DNA from: an uncultured Oscillospiraceae bacterium
GTDB lineage: Bacteria > Bacillota_A > Clostridia > Oscillospirales > Acutalibacteraceae
Reading direction: 5' to 3'
Assembly (NCBI GenBank): GCA_905211185.1
Contig: CAJLZR010000042.1
Span: 1-7,158 of the forward strand
DNA length: 7,158 nucleotides
Position 1 is the first letter of the stretch; the number at the start of each line of letters is the position of its first letter. This document shows positions 1 through 5,321 of this stretch, in pieces. The position numbers and the translations under genes were made by a program. A model generated the notes under the pieces. That model ran no database searches. It saw only the letters and a program-made list of their open reading frames with translations, and was not told the origin of the DNA.

Positions 1-29
1 GCTCCGAATTTTGCGTTTGGATTTGACAT
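1..29 (-). CDS. Start of the next structural (probably tail) gene, 3' part outside the window
   Basis: An ATG at 29-27 opens a frame reading MSNPNAKFG and the first two bases of an alanine codon before the window ends. It is preceded by a textbook AGGAGG eight bases upstream, so it is very probably a real gene start even though only nine full codons are visible. It follows head-tail connector and tail-terminator-like genes, where tailed phages usually encode the tail tube or, in contractile phages, the sheath. That placement is the only basis for calling it a tail protein. The visible residues cannot separate tube, sheath or another tail protein. It lies directly downstream of a terminator-like hairpin and has no recognisable promoter of its own in the 59-base gap, so its expression probably depends on read-through from the operon. 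Confidence 0.7.
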
Positions 30-37
30 AATTTTTT

Positions 38-43
38 CCTCCT
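38..43 (-). promoter_or_regulatory. Strong ribosome binding site of the downstream tail gene
   Basis: Minus-strand AGGAGG with an eight-base spacer to the ATG at 29. It sits immediately after the U-rich tail of the hairpin at 52-80, so initiation for the next gene would use RNA that has just passed the putative terminator. Confidence 0.8.
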
Positions 44-44
44 T

Positions 45-80
45 AAAATTAAAAACGCAGCCTATTTTTAGCTACGTTTT
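45..80 (-). terminator. Intrinsic-terminator-like hairpin after the YjbR-family gene
   Basis: Read on the minus strand, AAAACGTAGC (80-71) can pair with GCTGCGTTTT (61-52) to form a 10-bp stem around a 9-base loop. The stem is followed by T-rich sequence (TTTTTAATTTT, overlapping the 3' arm). One of the ten pairs is a G-U wobble in minus-strand RNA but would be a C-A mismatch in plus-strand RNA, so the hairpin suits transcription of the operon strand. It begins eight bases after the stop codon of the YjbR-family gene and ends just before the ribosome binding site of the next gene. The stem is only moderately G+C-rich and the U tract is interrupted by AA, so it may terminate partially. An RNA processing or stability role is possible instead. 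Confidence 0.65.
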
Positions 81-88
81 GGTTTGAA

Positions 89-472
89 TTATTTTTTCTT
101 CTTTTTTGTATTTACAATTTCAAAACTAAGATTTATCATGCTAAATATTTCTTGTAGTGGTATTTCACCATTTAAAATAAGTGTTATCCAATGTTCTTTG
201 TTCATGTGATAAGCTCTGAGATATCGTTTATTATCCACAAGCGAGCCTATCATTATTGGATCACATTTAACGTTTAAAATATCCACATTTTTAGAACTTT
301 CAAAGCCAAGTTTCTCCATCGGTACACTTGCGATTAGTGCGTACCATTTTTTGTTTTTCTCACTCCTAAGTACCGCATAATCAGGATATTTCTGCCACAG
401 AAATTCAGGTTCTGAACCAAAATTTTCTTTTGCGTACCTAAATATTTCATCTTTGATATCCACCCGATTCAC
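89..472 (-). CDS. MmcQ/YjbR family protein (CyaY-like fold), probable phage cargo gene
   Basis: A complete protein of 127 residues with the family hallmarks in order: an N-terminal helix followed by FLWQKYPDYAVLR (about 24-36), the KWYALI strand (42-47), NVKCDP (67-72), YHMNKEHWITL (88-98), and LSFEIV near the C terminus (115-120). Known of the family: small stand-alone proteins with a CyaY-like fold, proposed to bind DNA, with no settled biochemical role. It is not a recognised virion component. The C terminus carries an extra run of five lysines after the domain. The start taken here is GTG at 472, preceded by AAAGGG with a 9-base spacer and giving the M-N-R opening that I associate with Firmicutes homologues. 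The alternative, GTG at 463 (three residues shorter), has a better ribosome binding site, GAGGTGA at 475-469. The gene lies between a tail-terminator region and the next tail gene, with its own promoter-like and terminator-like signals. Family assignment is confident; its role in the phage is unknown. Confidence 0.9.
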   Translation of the reverse strand: MNRVDIKDEIFRYAKENFGSEPEFLWQKYPDYAVLRSEKNKKWYALIASVPMEKLGFESSKNVDILNVKCDPIMIGSLVDNKRYLRAYHMNKEHWITLILNGEIPLQEIFSMINLSFEIVNTKKKKK

Positions 473-494
473 CTCGATTTACCCTTTTGGTTTC

Positions 495-526
495 ATTATA
501 TCACTTAGCCCAATGTTTTAAATCAA
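495..526 (-). promoter_or_regulatory. Candidate extended -10 promoter for the YjbR-family gene
   Basis: The minus strand reads TGATATAAT at 503-495, an exact match to the TGnTATAAT extended -10 consensus of housekeeping sigma factors. The TGA is also the stop codon of the 229-residue gene. The best -35 candidate is TTGATT at 526-521, but its 20-base spacer is long. Extended -10 promoters can work with a poor -35. A start near base 488 would leave a leader of about 16 bases before GTG 472, or about 25 bases before GTG 463. The genome is A+T-rich, so the match alone is suggestive. Its placement in the only gap before a non-structural gene raises the odds. Confidence 0.55.
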
Positions 527-1190
527 GGTCTGATTTATTTGCTCCATGAATGAGCGAGTTTACTGAAATATCATAATTTTCTTTTTTGATTATTCGCATG
601 AATCTATCTGTAAGCTGATAAACATCGAGATTCAGTAAAGTAGAAGTATCAAAATATATAGATAAAAAGCTGACCAGGTCAGCTAAATCAAAGCCGTTTT
701 CACCGCTTTTTCTAAGTTTGCTCCTTGCAAGATTTCTTCTTTCAAGGATTTTTCTTGCTTTTTCATTACTCGGTTTTCCTAAGTCTTTTTCATTTTTAAT
801 CGCTCCATTTCGCTTGCAAACTATGTTTACTATCTCGTCAAAATTGTCTTTGTTTAGTTCATATTTACCGACATTAAAACAAAGCTTTTCTTCCGAAAAT
901 TCTGTTTTATCACTCAAAACTAAAGAGAGGAAATCTTCGGTTAAAATGCGGATTTCTACACTCGACATAACGCTTATGACTACAAATTCGAAAGGTGAAA
1001 TATTTTCTTTTGAGTCTAGAATTCTTTTGATTTCAAAACTATCAGCAGAAATAATTTTAAGAGCTTGGTTATATTTTAAATACCCAAACTCTGCAATATC
1101 TTTAACTTTTACCGAATGAATTTTGATTTTATTAATTTCTATCGGAAGCCCTAAAATGAGTTTTAGTTTTAAATCTTGCTCGCTAATCAT
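501..1190 (-). CDS. Hypothetical phage protein, possible tail assembly factor
   Basis: Protein of 229 residues that I cannot place securely. The first half (about 1-128) is mixed, with several amphipathic segments. A charged, basic stretch follows (about 130-165, rich in K, R and E, including ARKILERRNLARSKLRK). The C-terminal 65 residues look helical: FDLADLVSFLSIYF, then VYQLTDRFMRIIKKENYD, ending SLIHGANKSDLDLKHWAK. The YQLxDxFxRI segment and the tryptophan near the end resemble what I recall of Firmicutes phage tail assembly chaperones, but this is inference from a short pattern. The ATG overlaps the stop of the tail-terminator-like gene (ATGA), with AGGG upstream, indicating translational coupling. 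It comes before, not after, the presumed tail tube or sheath gene, which is not the usual place for a tail assembly chaperone. I see no frameshift signal at its end. A minor structural or neck protein is equally possible. Confidence 0.75.
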   Translation of the reverse strand: MISEQDLKLKLILGLPIEINKIKIHSVKVKDIAEFGYLKYNQALKIISADSFEIKRILDSKENISPFEFVVISVMSSVEIRILTEDFLSLVLSDKTEFSEEKLCFNVGKYELNKDNFDEIVNIVCKRNGAIKNEKDLGKPSNEKARKILERRNLARSKLRKSGENGFDLADLVSFLSIYFDTSTLLNLDVYQLTDRFMRIIKKENYDISVNSLIHGANKSDLDLKHWAK

Positions 1191-1642
1191 AGAACCCTAT
1201 TAAAATCAACACTTCGATAAACAAGCGTTCTACCGAAATAATCTTTTGCCGGATTTACTCTCCCGACAGTTTTAAGTTCGGTAGTTCCAAGTCCTAAATC
1301 TTTGTTTCCATTCATAATTTTGTCAACTTCATCAGCTAAAACATCAGTTCTGACACCTTCGTTTGTTCTTAAAATGCTTTGATGTGAAAATATCCAAAAC
1401 ATTATGGATAAGTCTTTAAAACTGCGGTTTTCTACTCTTTTGACTTCAATATCAAAACAAATAAAAGTGCTTGAATTAGTAACTGTATCGGGGACAAAAG
1501 CATAAGGGAAAACGTATTTGTACATCAGTTCTTTTTTAGGATTTAGGCTTTCTTTAGATAAAATCAAAACTTGAATTTTCGGATTTTCGCAAAGCATTTG
1601 CATAACTTTAGATTTATATTTTGAAAGCTCGTCAAGGTACAT
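1187..1642 (-). CDS. Tail terminator / tail completion-like protein
   Basis: Protein of 151 residues from ATG 1642. The frame is open up to a TTG at 1654, but the ATG lies two bases after the stop of the upstream gene and is the likelier start. The core (about residues 55-90) reads ICFDIEVKRV, then a strand-rich stretch ending in MFWIFSHQSIL. It is followed by a helix, RTDVLADEVDKIM, and a GLGTTELKTVG turn-strand, ending in YFGRTLVYRSVDFN. A strand, a conserved Asp-rich helix that sizes a ring subunit, and a late RxLxYRxxDFN strand match the general layout of tail terminator proteins that cap the tail tube at the neck. Length (about 130-160) and position between the head-closure-like protein and the tail genes also fit. 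The match is to layout, not to a sequence motif that I can name with certainty. The gene's stop overlaps the next start (ATGA). Confidence 0.7.
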   Translation of the reverse strand: MYLDELSKYKSKVMQMLCENPKIQVLILSKESLNPKKELMYKYVFPYAFVPDTVTNSSTFICFDIEVKRVENRSFKDLSIMFWIFSHQSILRTNEGVRTDVLADEVDKIMNGNKDLGLGTTELKTVGRVNPAKDYFGRTLVYRSVDFNRVL

Positions 1643-1644
1643 AA

Positions 1645-2376
1645 TTAAAACCAACTTTCATTATCGTTTTCGCTTTTGTAATAGTCGGCAATCATAAGCT
1701 CTTTGTTATCGGTTTTTGAGTTAAACTGGCTTTCTACCAAAGTCCAACGTATGACCGCAAAATCATCACTAAAGTTATGAGAAATAGTATCGACTTGCGT
1801 AATTTCAAAAGCAGTAGGATTATCGTGATTTTTATCAATTAAAAAGCGTTTGCCGTGATCGATTTTTATAGTTTCTTCGTTATAGGGAATAAAAATCAAG
1901 AACTTAGACGAGCCGATAGTTTCTTGCTCTCTTGCGGTTTCGCCGGAATTGTACTGTGTTGCGTTTTTCATATGCACAGGATATGAAAAAATCTCTCCCG
2001 AAATATCTGAAATGAAACTCACTTTATAGTTACAGAAAAACATTATCGCTTTTTCATAAACTCCATTGTTATCAACAATGTCTTTGATAAGCCAAAAAGA
2101 GCCGTTATATTTAACGTAATAACCTGTTTTAAGGTTGCCAATCGGGATTAAAATCTGGCGAATAAAACTGCTTGATTCCGCATCAGCAGTAACGTTTTGA
2201 ATGATAGCTTTTAGAGATTGTAGGGGCGTGAAATTTTGATTATAAATCTCTATATCGCTTGAAATAAAAGACTCCAAAGCTTCCTCAAAACCATCTTGCG
2301 AATAATTTTCAAATTCTTCTTTTTCCATTCCACTATTGTATAGCGGTCTGGTAATTAAATACCAACTTTTTGCCAT
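1645..2376 (-). CDS. Head closure / connector-like structural protein
   Basis: Protein of 243 residues, opening with KSWYLITRPLYNSGMEKEEF. The rest is beta-rich and without membrane segments. Two regions look alike in layout: about 70-125 (ILIPIGNLKTGYYVKY, FWLIKDI, IMFFCNYKVSF) and about 155-220 (FLIFIPYNEETIKIDHGKRFLI, AFEITQVD, IRWTLVESQF). Each starts with a hydrophobic strand ending in IP, then a turn and strands ending in a hydrophobic or aromatic one. That pattern fits small beta-barrel head-closure (stopper) proteins, possibly in duplicate. Position supports this: after the adaptor-like gene and before the tail-terminator-like gene, where head-tail joining proteins are usually encoded. 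It is longer than typical stoppers of about 100-120 residues. TAGGAG lies upstream of its ATG, overlapping the end of the previous gene's stop region. Function is inferred from order and strand pattern. It could be another neck protein. Confidence 0.7.
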   Translation of the reverse strand: MAKSWYLITRPLYNSGMEKEEFENYSQDGFEEALESFISSDIEIYNQNFTPLQSLKAIIQNVTADAESSSFIRQILIPIGNLKTGYYVKYNGSFWLIKDIVDNNGVYEKAIMFFCNYKVSFISDISGEIFSYPVHMKNATQYNSGETAREQETIGSSKFLIFIPYNEETIKIDHGKRFLIDKNHDNPTAFEITQVDTISHNFSDDFAVIRWTLVESQFNSKTDNKELMIADYYKSENDNESWF

Positions 2377-2384
2377 ACAATCTC

Positions 2385-2774
2385 CTAGTTAAAAGCGTGC
2401 TGTTTTTGTTTATGAAGTAGCTTTTCGGCATATATTTTTTCGCTTTGAAGTTCTTCAATCGTTACTCTTTTTGTGGCATCCATACCTGTTAAAGATATGT
2501 CTTTTCCGATAATTCCGTTGAGTTTCATAACACGGCTTAGCTCTTGCGTTAGGTAATTAACATACATGATTAATCCCAAAGTTTTAACAATATATCGTGG
2601 CAATGAACTCGCAAAAACTCTTTGAGATTCCAAGTAATTGAGCTGCGATAGTTCAAGCTCATAGTCCGCAAGAGCATTCAGAAACCATTGATATTCCAAA
2701 CCCACGTCAATTTCAAACTTTGATTTTAAAAGCGAATGAAAAACGTTTAGAACATCAAGATATGACGTACTCAT
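2385..2774 (-). CDS. Head-tail adaptor-like protein
   Basis: Protein of 129 residues, predicted by eye to be mostly helical: helices near 5-20, 26-55, 60-88 and 104-125, with a loop reading GKDISLTGMDATKRV at about 90-104. A small helical protein encoded two genes after the major capsid protein fits the adaptor that docks under the portal in siphophages and myophages (the class of HK97 gp6 or SPP1 gp15). I see no diagnostic sequence motif, so this rests on fold impression, size and order. The ATG overlaps the stop of the preceding gene (ATGA at 2774-2771), so the two are likely translationally coupled. Eight bases separate its stop from the next start. Confidence 0.65.
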   Translation of the reverse strand: MSTSYLDVLNVFHSLLKSKFEIDVGLEYQWFLNALADYELELSQLNYLESQRVFASSLPRYIVKTLGLIMYVNYLTQELSRVMKLNGIIGKDISLTGMDATKRVTIEELQSEKIYAEKLLHKQKQHAFN

Positions 2775-3238
2775 TTTGATTTAGATAACTTAAAGCCTGT
2801 ATATTTTTCAAGAAACTCGATTTTATCATGGTCGTTAAGCTGTGATTTTTTGGCATACTCTACCGCTTTTGATTTTTCGGCTTGAGTTTTAACTTTAGAT
2901 TTTATGGCTTCCTTAAATTTGGGAAGCGTTTTTTCGGAAAAGATTTCTTTTAGGACTTTATCGGTTAAAACTTCTTGTGTTTTGCCTGTGTTTTTGCTCT
3001 CAAACTCGGCATTAATTCTTAGATTTTCATCATCAATAAAAATTCTTGCATGAGAGCCTTTTCCGTCATCACCGACAAAAAGTTTATTGCCGTTATATAT
3101 TTGAGCCATGACTTCATCTTCATCTAATGTGATTATGCTATTAGGTGGCATTACAACGTCCCCAACAGCATTAATTCTTTTGAAAGTTAAAATCCAGCTC
3201 GTTAGATTTTTAAGCTTTACTTTTGTATTTTCAGCCAT
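2771..3238 (-). CDS. Conserved-looking phage structural protein in the lambda FI position
   Basis: Protein of 155 residues in two parts. The N-terminal part (about 1-80) is strand-rich and has VKLKNLTSWILTFKRINAVGDVVMPPNS with a DEDEVMAQIYNGNKLFVGDDGKG loop. The C-terminal part (about 88-155) is helical and strongly lysine-rich, with KVLKEIFSEKTLPKFKEAIKSK and NDHDKIEFLEKYTGFKLSKSK. I do not recognise a named family. It follows the major capsid gene with AAAGGAAG upstream and a 16-base gap, and overlaps the adaptor-like gene. That places it where lambda encodes FI and where many Firmicutes phages encode a small head or head-tail protein. The basic tail could contact DNA or an acidic partner, which is speculation. 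Other possibilities are a head fibre or accessory capsid protein. Confidence 0.7.
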   Translation of the reverse strand: MAENTKVKLKNLTSWILTFKRINAVGDVVMPPNSIITLDEDEVMAQIYNGNKLFVGDDGKGSHARIFIDDENLRINAEFESKNTGKTQEVLTDKVLKEIFSEKTLPKFKEAIKSKVKTQAEKSKAVEYAKKSQLNDHDKIEFLEKYTGFKLSKSK

Positions 3239-3254
3239 TTATATCTTCCTTTCT

Positions 3255-4346
3255 TTAGAAGTTAGAATCTTTGATTACACCTATCTTATATTCATGACCC
3301 TCAGCAATATCCGCAGCGATTTCCAAATCAAAGCGAGATAACACTTGACCTGTTGCAACGTCATTACCTGTAAATGAAGTAATTCCGCCCCTCGTAAATG
3401 TTTGTATAGGCGAATTGATACCATTAGGCACGACAAATAAAAGTCCTTCGGGCAAGATTGTTTCAAAGTTTTTGCCGGAGTTATTATCCACAATATGTGT
3501 AACGTCAAAAGCATTCGGCATTTCAACTACCGCACAGCCATTATAGAAGTTAATAAGCCCAGATTTCCTGATTTCTTCCATTGCTGCATCAGCCATACCT
3601 GTAAAGCTTGGATTGGTGCTGGTAAATGGGGTAAAGTCATTGACTTGCGATACAACCGAATAATCACCAATAAGAGAAACTTTTCCGAATCTGCGAATAT
3701 TTTTGATTATATTGTCAAGTGCAGTTTTAGTAATTCCGGCAGCTTCAGCGGTATATTTAACACCTGTCGCAGCTTTGATTTTTTCATAAATCTTTTCGAT
3801 AATATACTTTATTGCTTTGTTTCTAATATCCACTCTGATTTGCTGCATACACTCGTTTTCTCGTGTCATATCGCCAACGCTCATAGCACGATAATCACAA
3901 GCAAAACCGCCCGAAATAACCTCGGGTGCAACAGGGTATTTTTTCTTTTTGATAACAGGAAACACTACATCTCCGTTTAAGGCTTGAAATCTCGATTTTT
4001 CGCCCTCATGGGAGTAAACTTCCATTTCTATTGTTTCGCCATAAGCTAAATTTTTGTAGTTACCAAAGAAACTTAGAAGTTTAAGCTCTTTCATAATTTC
4101 GGGTTCTACAACGATTCTTCGTATGTTGTTTAATTCACAAGCCGAAGAAATATCCCCGCATTTGGCTTTTTCAGCAAGTGATTTAATAAACTTTACGCTT
4201 CTGTTGATAACACTTTTATCAAATCCTTTAAGCTCTTTGCCTTTTACCATTTGCGAAAAAATCTCTACAACAGGCGAGTTTTTATTGATTTTTGAGTTAC
4301 AAAAATCTCTGTCATTTTTGGCAGAGTTCATTTCAAAATTATTCAT
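3255..4346 (-). CDS. Major capsid protein, HK97-fold
   Basis: Protein of 363 residues that forms the icosahedral head shell. The layout fits the HK97 fold. There is a helical N-terminal arm (about 1-90). An extended-loop region follows (about 100-147), with GETIEMEVYSHEGEKSRF and then EVISGGFACDYRAM. A long spine helix covers about 158-192. An A-domain runs from about 220 to 310 (VSLIGDYSVVSQV, a helix ending EEIRKSGLINFYNGCAVVEMPNAF, then ILPEGLLFVVPNG). Closing strands end in SRFDLEIAADIAEGHEYKIGVIKDSNF. The last pattern, a strand after LPEG..FV.P followed by an aromatic E-x-G-I/V strand, is typical of capsid C termini. The length is normal. The strong GGAGG (4358-4354, 7-base spacer) overlaps the TAG stop of the upstream gene, as expected for the most abundant product. 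Whether the N-terminal arm is cleaved by the protease encoded upstream cannot be read from the sequence. Confidence 0.92.
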   Translation of the reverse strand: MNNFEMNSAKNDRDFCNSKINKNSPVVEIFSQMVKGKELKGFDKSVINRSVKFIKSLAEKAKCGDISSACELNNIRRIVVEPEIMKELKLLSFFGNYKNLAYGETIEMEVYSHEGEKSRFQALNGDVVFPVIKKKKYPVAPEVISGGFACDYRAMSVGDMTRENECMQQIRVDIRNKAIKYIIEKIYEKIKAATGVKYTAEAAGITKTALDNIIKNIRRFGKVSLIGDYSVVSQVNDFTPFTSTNPSFTGMADAAMEEIRKSGLINFYNGCAVVEMPNAFDVTHIVDNNSGKNFETILPEGLLFVVPNGINSPIQTFTRGGITSFTGNDVATGQVLSRFDLEIAADIAEGHEYKIGVIKDSNF

Positions 4347-4357
4347 TTTTTCTCCTC

Positions 4358-4831
4358 CTAATTCATGACTATTTTTGCCGATACAGCATTTCCACAGAAT
4401 TGCAGTTTTTCGGTAATTTCAAAGTAAATTCCATAGTTAGTAACACTTGATTCAATCTTAAATTTGCCATTACTGGTAGCAACGAGTTTTGTGCCAACAT
4501 CAAGAGATGAGTAGCTTTGATTTTGTCCATATTCGATATGCGATTCATCAAATACAAACTCTTGATTTTCCCATGCTCTGAGTAAATAACCATTTACAAA
4601 ATCATCTTTTTTGATAGTAAAGTCTGTAAATCTTTCATCACCCGAACCGGAATTTAAGGCTATGTATAAGTCTTTGGTTTGATGACTTCCCGAAGTGCCT
4701 TCAGTAGGGTATGCGGTAACACCACTAGAAATAACGAAAATTGTGCCGTTTTTTAAATCTGCGTGTGCTTTAACAGTGGGTTCGTTTTTTGCATTCTTTT
4801 CAATCATGCCAATTGTTTTCACTTTTACCAT
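4358..4831 (-). CDS. Putative capsid decoration protein
   Basis: Protein of 157 residues, strand-rich, with many Gly, Ser, Asn and Thr residues and no signal peptide or membrane segment. Visible segments include the N-terminal VKVKTIGMIEKNAKNEPTVK, then LKNGTIFVISSG (27-37), KDLYIALNSGSGDERFTDF (53-71), GYLLRAWENQEFVFDESHI (81-99), and GTKLVATSNGKFKIES (113-128). Its place between the protease-scaffold and the major capsid genes is the place of lambda D, which cements the capsid surface. A small beta protein here is most simply a decoration or cement protein. I see no specific motif that proves it. The start is ATG 4831 with GGAGG eight bases upstream (4844-4840), directly abutting the stop of the scaffold gene, so high expression matched to the capsid protein is likely. 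A head fibre is an alternative. Confidence 0.75.
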   Translation of the reverse strand: MVKVKTIGMIEKNAKNEPTVKAHADLKNGTIFVISSGVTAYPTEGTSGSHQTKDLYIALNSGSGDERFTDFTIKKDDFVNGYLLRAWENQEFVFDESHIEYGQNQSYSSLDVGTKLVATSNGKFKIESSVTNYGIYFEITEKLQFCGNAVSAKIVMN

Positions 4832-4844
4832 TTAAAATTCCTCC

Positions 4845-5321
4845 TTAAAAAATAGAAGAAGTTTCGTTTATCTCGAAAACTTCTCCCAAAATATTGGTAT
4901 CTTCACATTTATAGCTGTTTTGCTCACTAACTTTTTTCTTTTTTAGCTCGCAAATCTCTTTGCCAATACCTACTAAAATGGTATCAACTATATCTTGAAT
5001 ACTCTCAGTAGCATTAATCGGGTCAGCACTGAATTTTTCAATTGATTCTTTTGCGGCGTCTTTTTCTTTATCGGAAAAGCCAGCAAGTGCAGCGTTTAAC
5101 TGCTGTTTTAGAGTGCTTGATTTGAGTTTATCAAGTTCCTCTTTTAATTTATCGGTTTCTTTCAATTTATCAGAAAGAGATTCGCTCTGTGCTTTTAAAT
5201 CTTCAATCTGACTGGTTAAATCATCAATTTCTTTTTGTTTCTTTTCTAATTCTTGTTTGTATTCATTCGTCTTATCAAATTTTTCTTCGAATTTTTCAAA
5301 CATTTTTTCAAGTTTTTCCAT
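4845..5321 (-). CDS. Candidate nested gene for free scaffold protein
   Basis: In frame within the protease-scaffold gene, ATG 5321 (codon 201) opens a 158-residue product, MEKLEKMFEKFEEKF onward, made of just the coiled coil and the acidic helical tail. AAAGGA at 5337-5332 stands ten bases upstream, which is a usable ribosome binding site. The start falls at the junction between the protease domain and the scaffold, exactly where lambda Nu3 begins inside C. Known: many phages make extra scaffold from such a nested start. Inferred: this one does. An ATG following AAAGGA in A-rich coding DNA can arise by chance. Confidence 0.5.
   Translation of the reverse strand: MEKLEKMFEKFEEKFDKTNEYKQELEKKQKEIDDLTSQIEDLKAQSESLSDKLKETDKLKEELDKLKSSTLKQQLNAALAGFSDKEKDAAKESIEKFSADPINATESIQDIVDTILVGIGKEICELKKKKVSEQNSYKCEDTNILGEVFEINETSSIF

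Noticed and set aside
101..107. Slippery heptamer A AAA AAG in the zero frame near the end of the YjbR-family gene, with a hairpin downstream, as in dnaX-type -1 frameshifting
   Set aside because: The hairpin starts about 20 bases after the heptamer, too far for usual -1 stimulation, and the -1 frame adds only nine residues before a TAG. A-rich lysine codons explain the heptamer.
1643..1654. TTG 1654 as start of the tail-terminator-like gene (four extra residues)
   Set aside because: It lies inside the upstream gene with no good ribosome binding site, while ATG 1642 follows that gene's stop by two bases and gives a more normal N terminus.
3281..3526. Second minus-strand frame (81 codons) overlapping the 3' part of the capsid gene, and similarly 4369-4593 and 6538-6750
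   Set aside because: Out-of-frame shadows of long, well supported genes with no domain features and no ribosome binding sites of note.
3706..3716. Another minus-strand TATAAT, inside the capsid gene
   Set aside because: It lacks the TGn extension and a -35, and lies in the middle of a coding region. It is expected by chance in A+T-rich DNA.
3495..3980. Plus-strand open frame of 161 codons opposite the major capsid gene
   Set aside because: It lies wholly antisense to a well supported capsid gene, and its product is cysteine- and phenylalanine-rich with no recognisable domain. The other plus-strand frames (718-1119, 3108-3341, 4123-4368, 5257-5712, 6563-6769) are rejected for the same reason.
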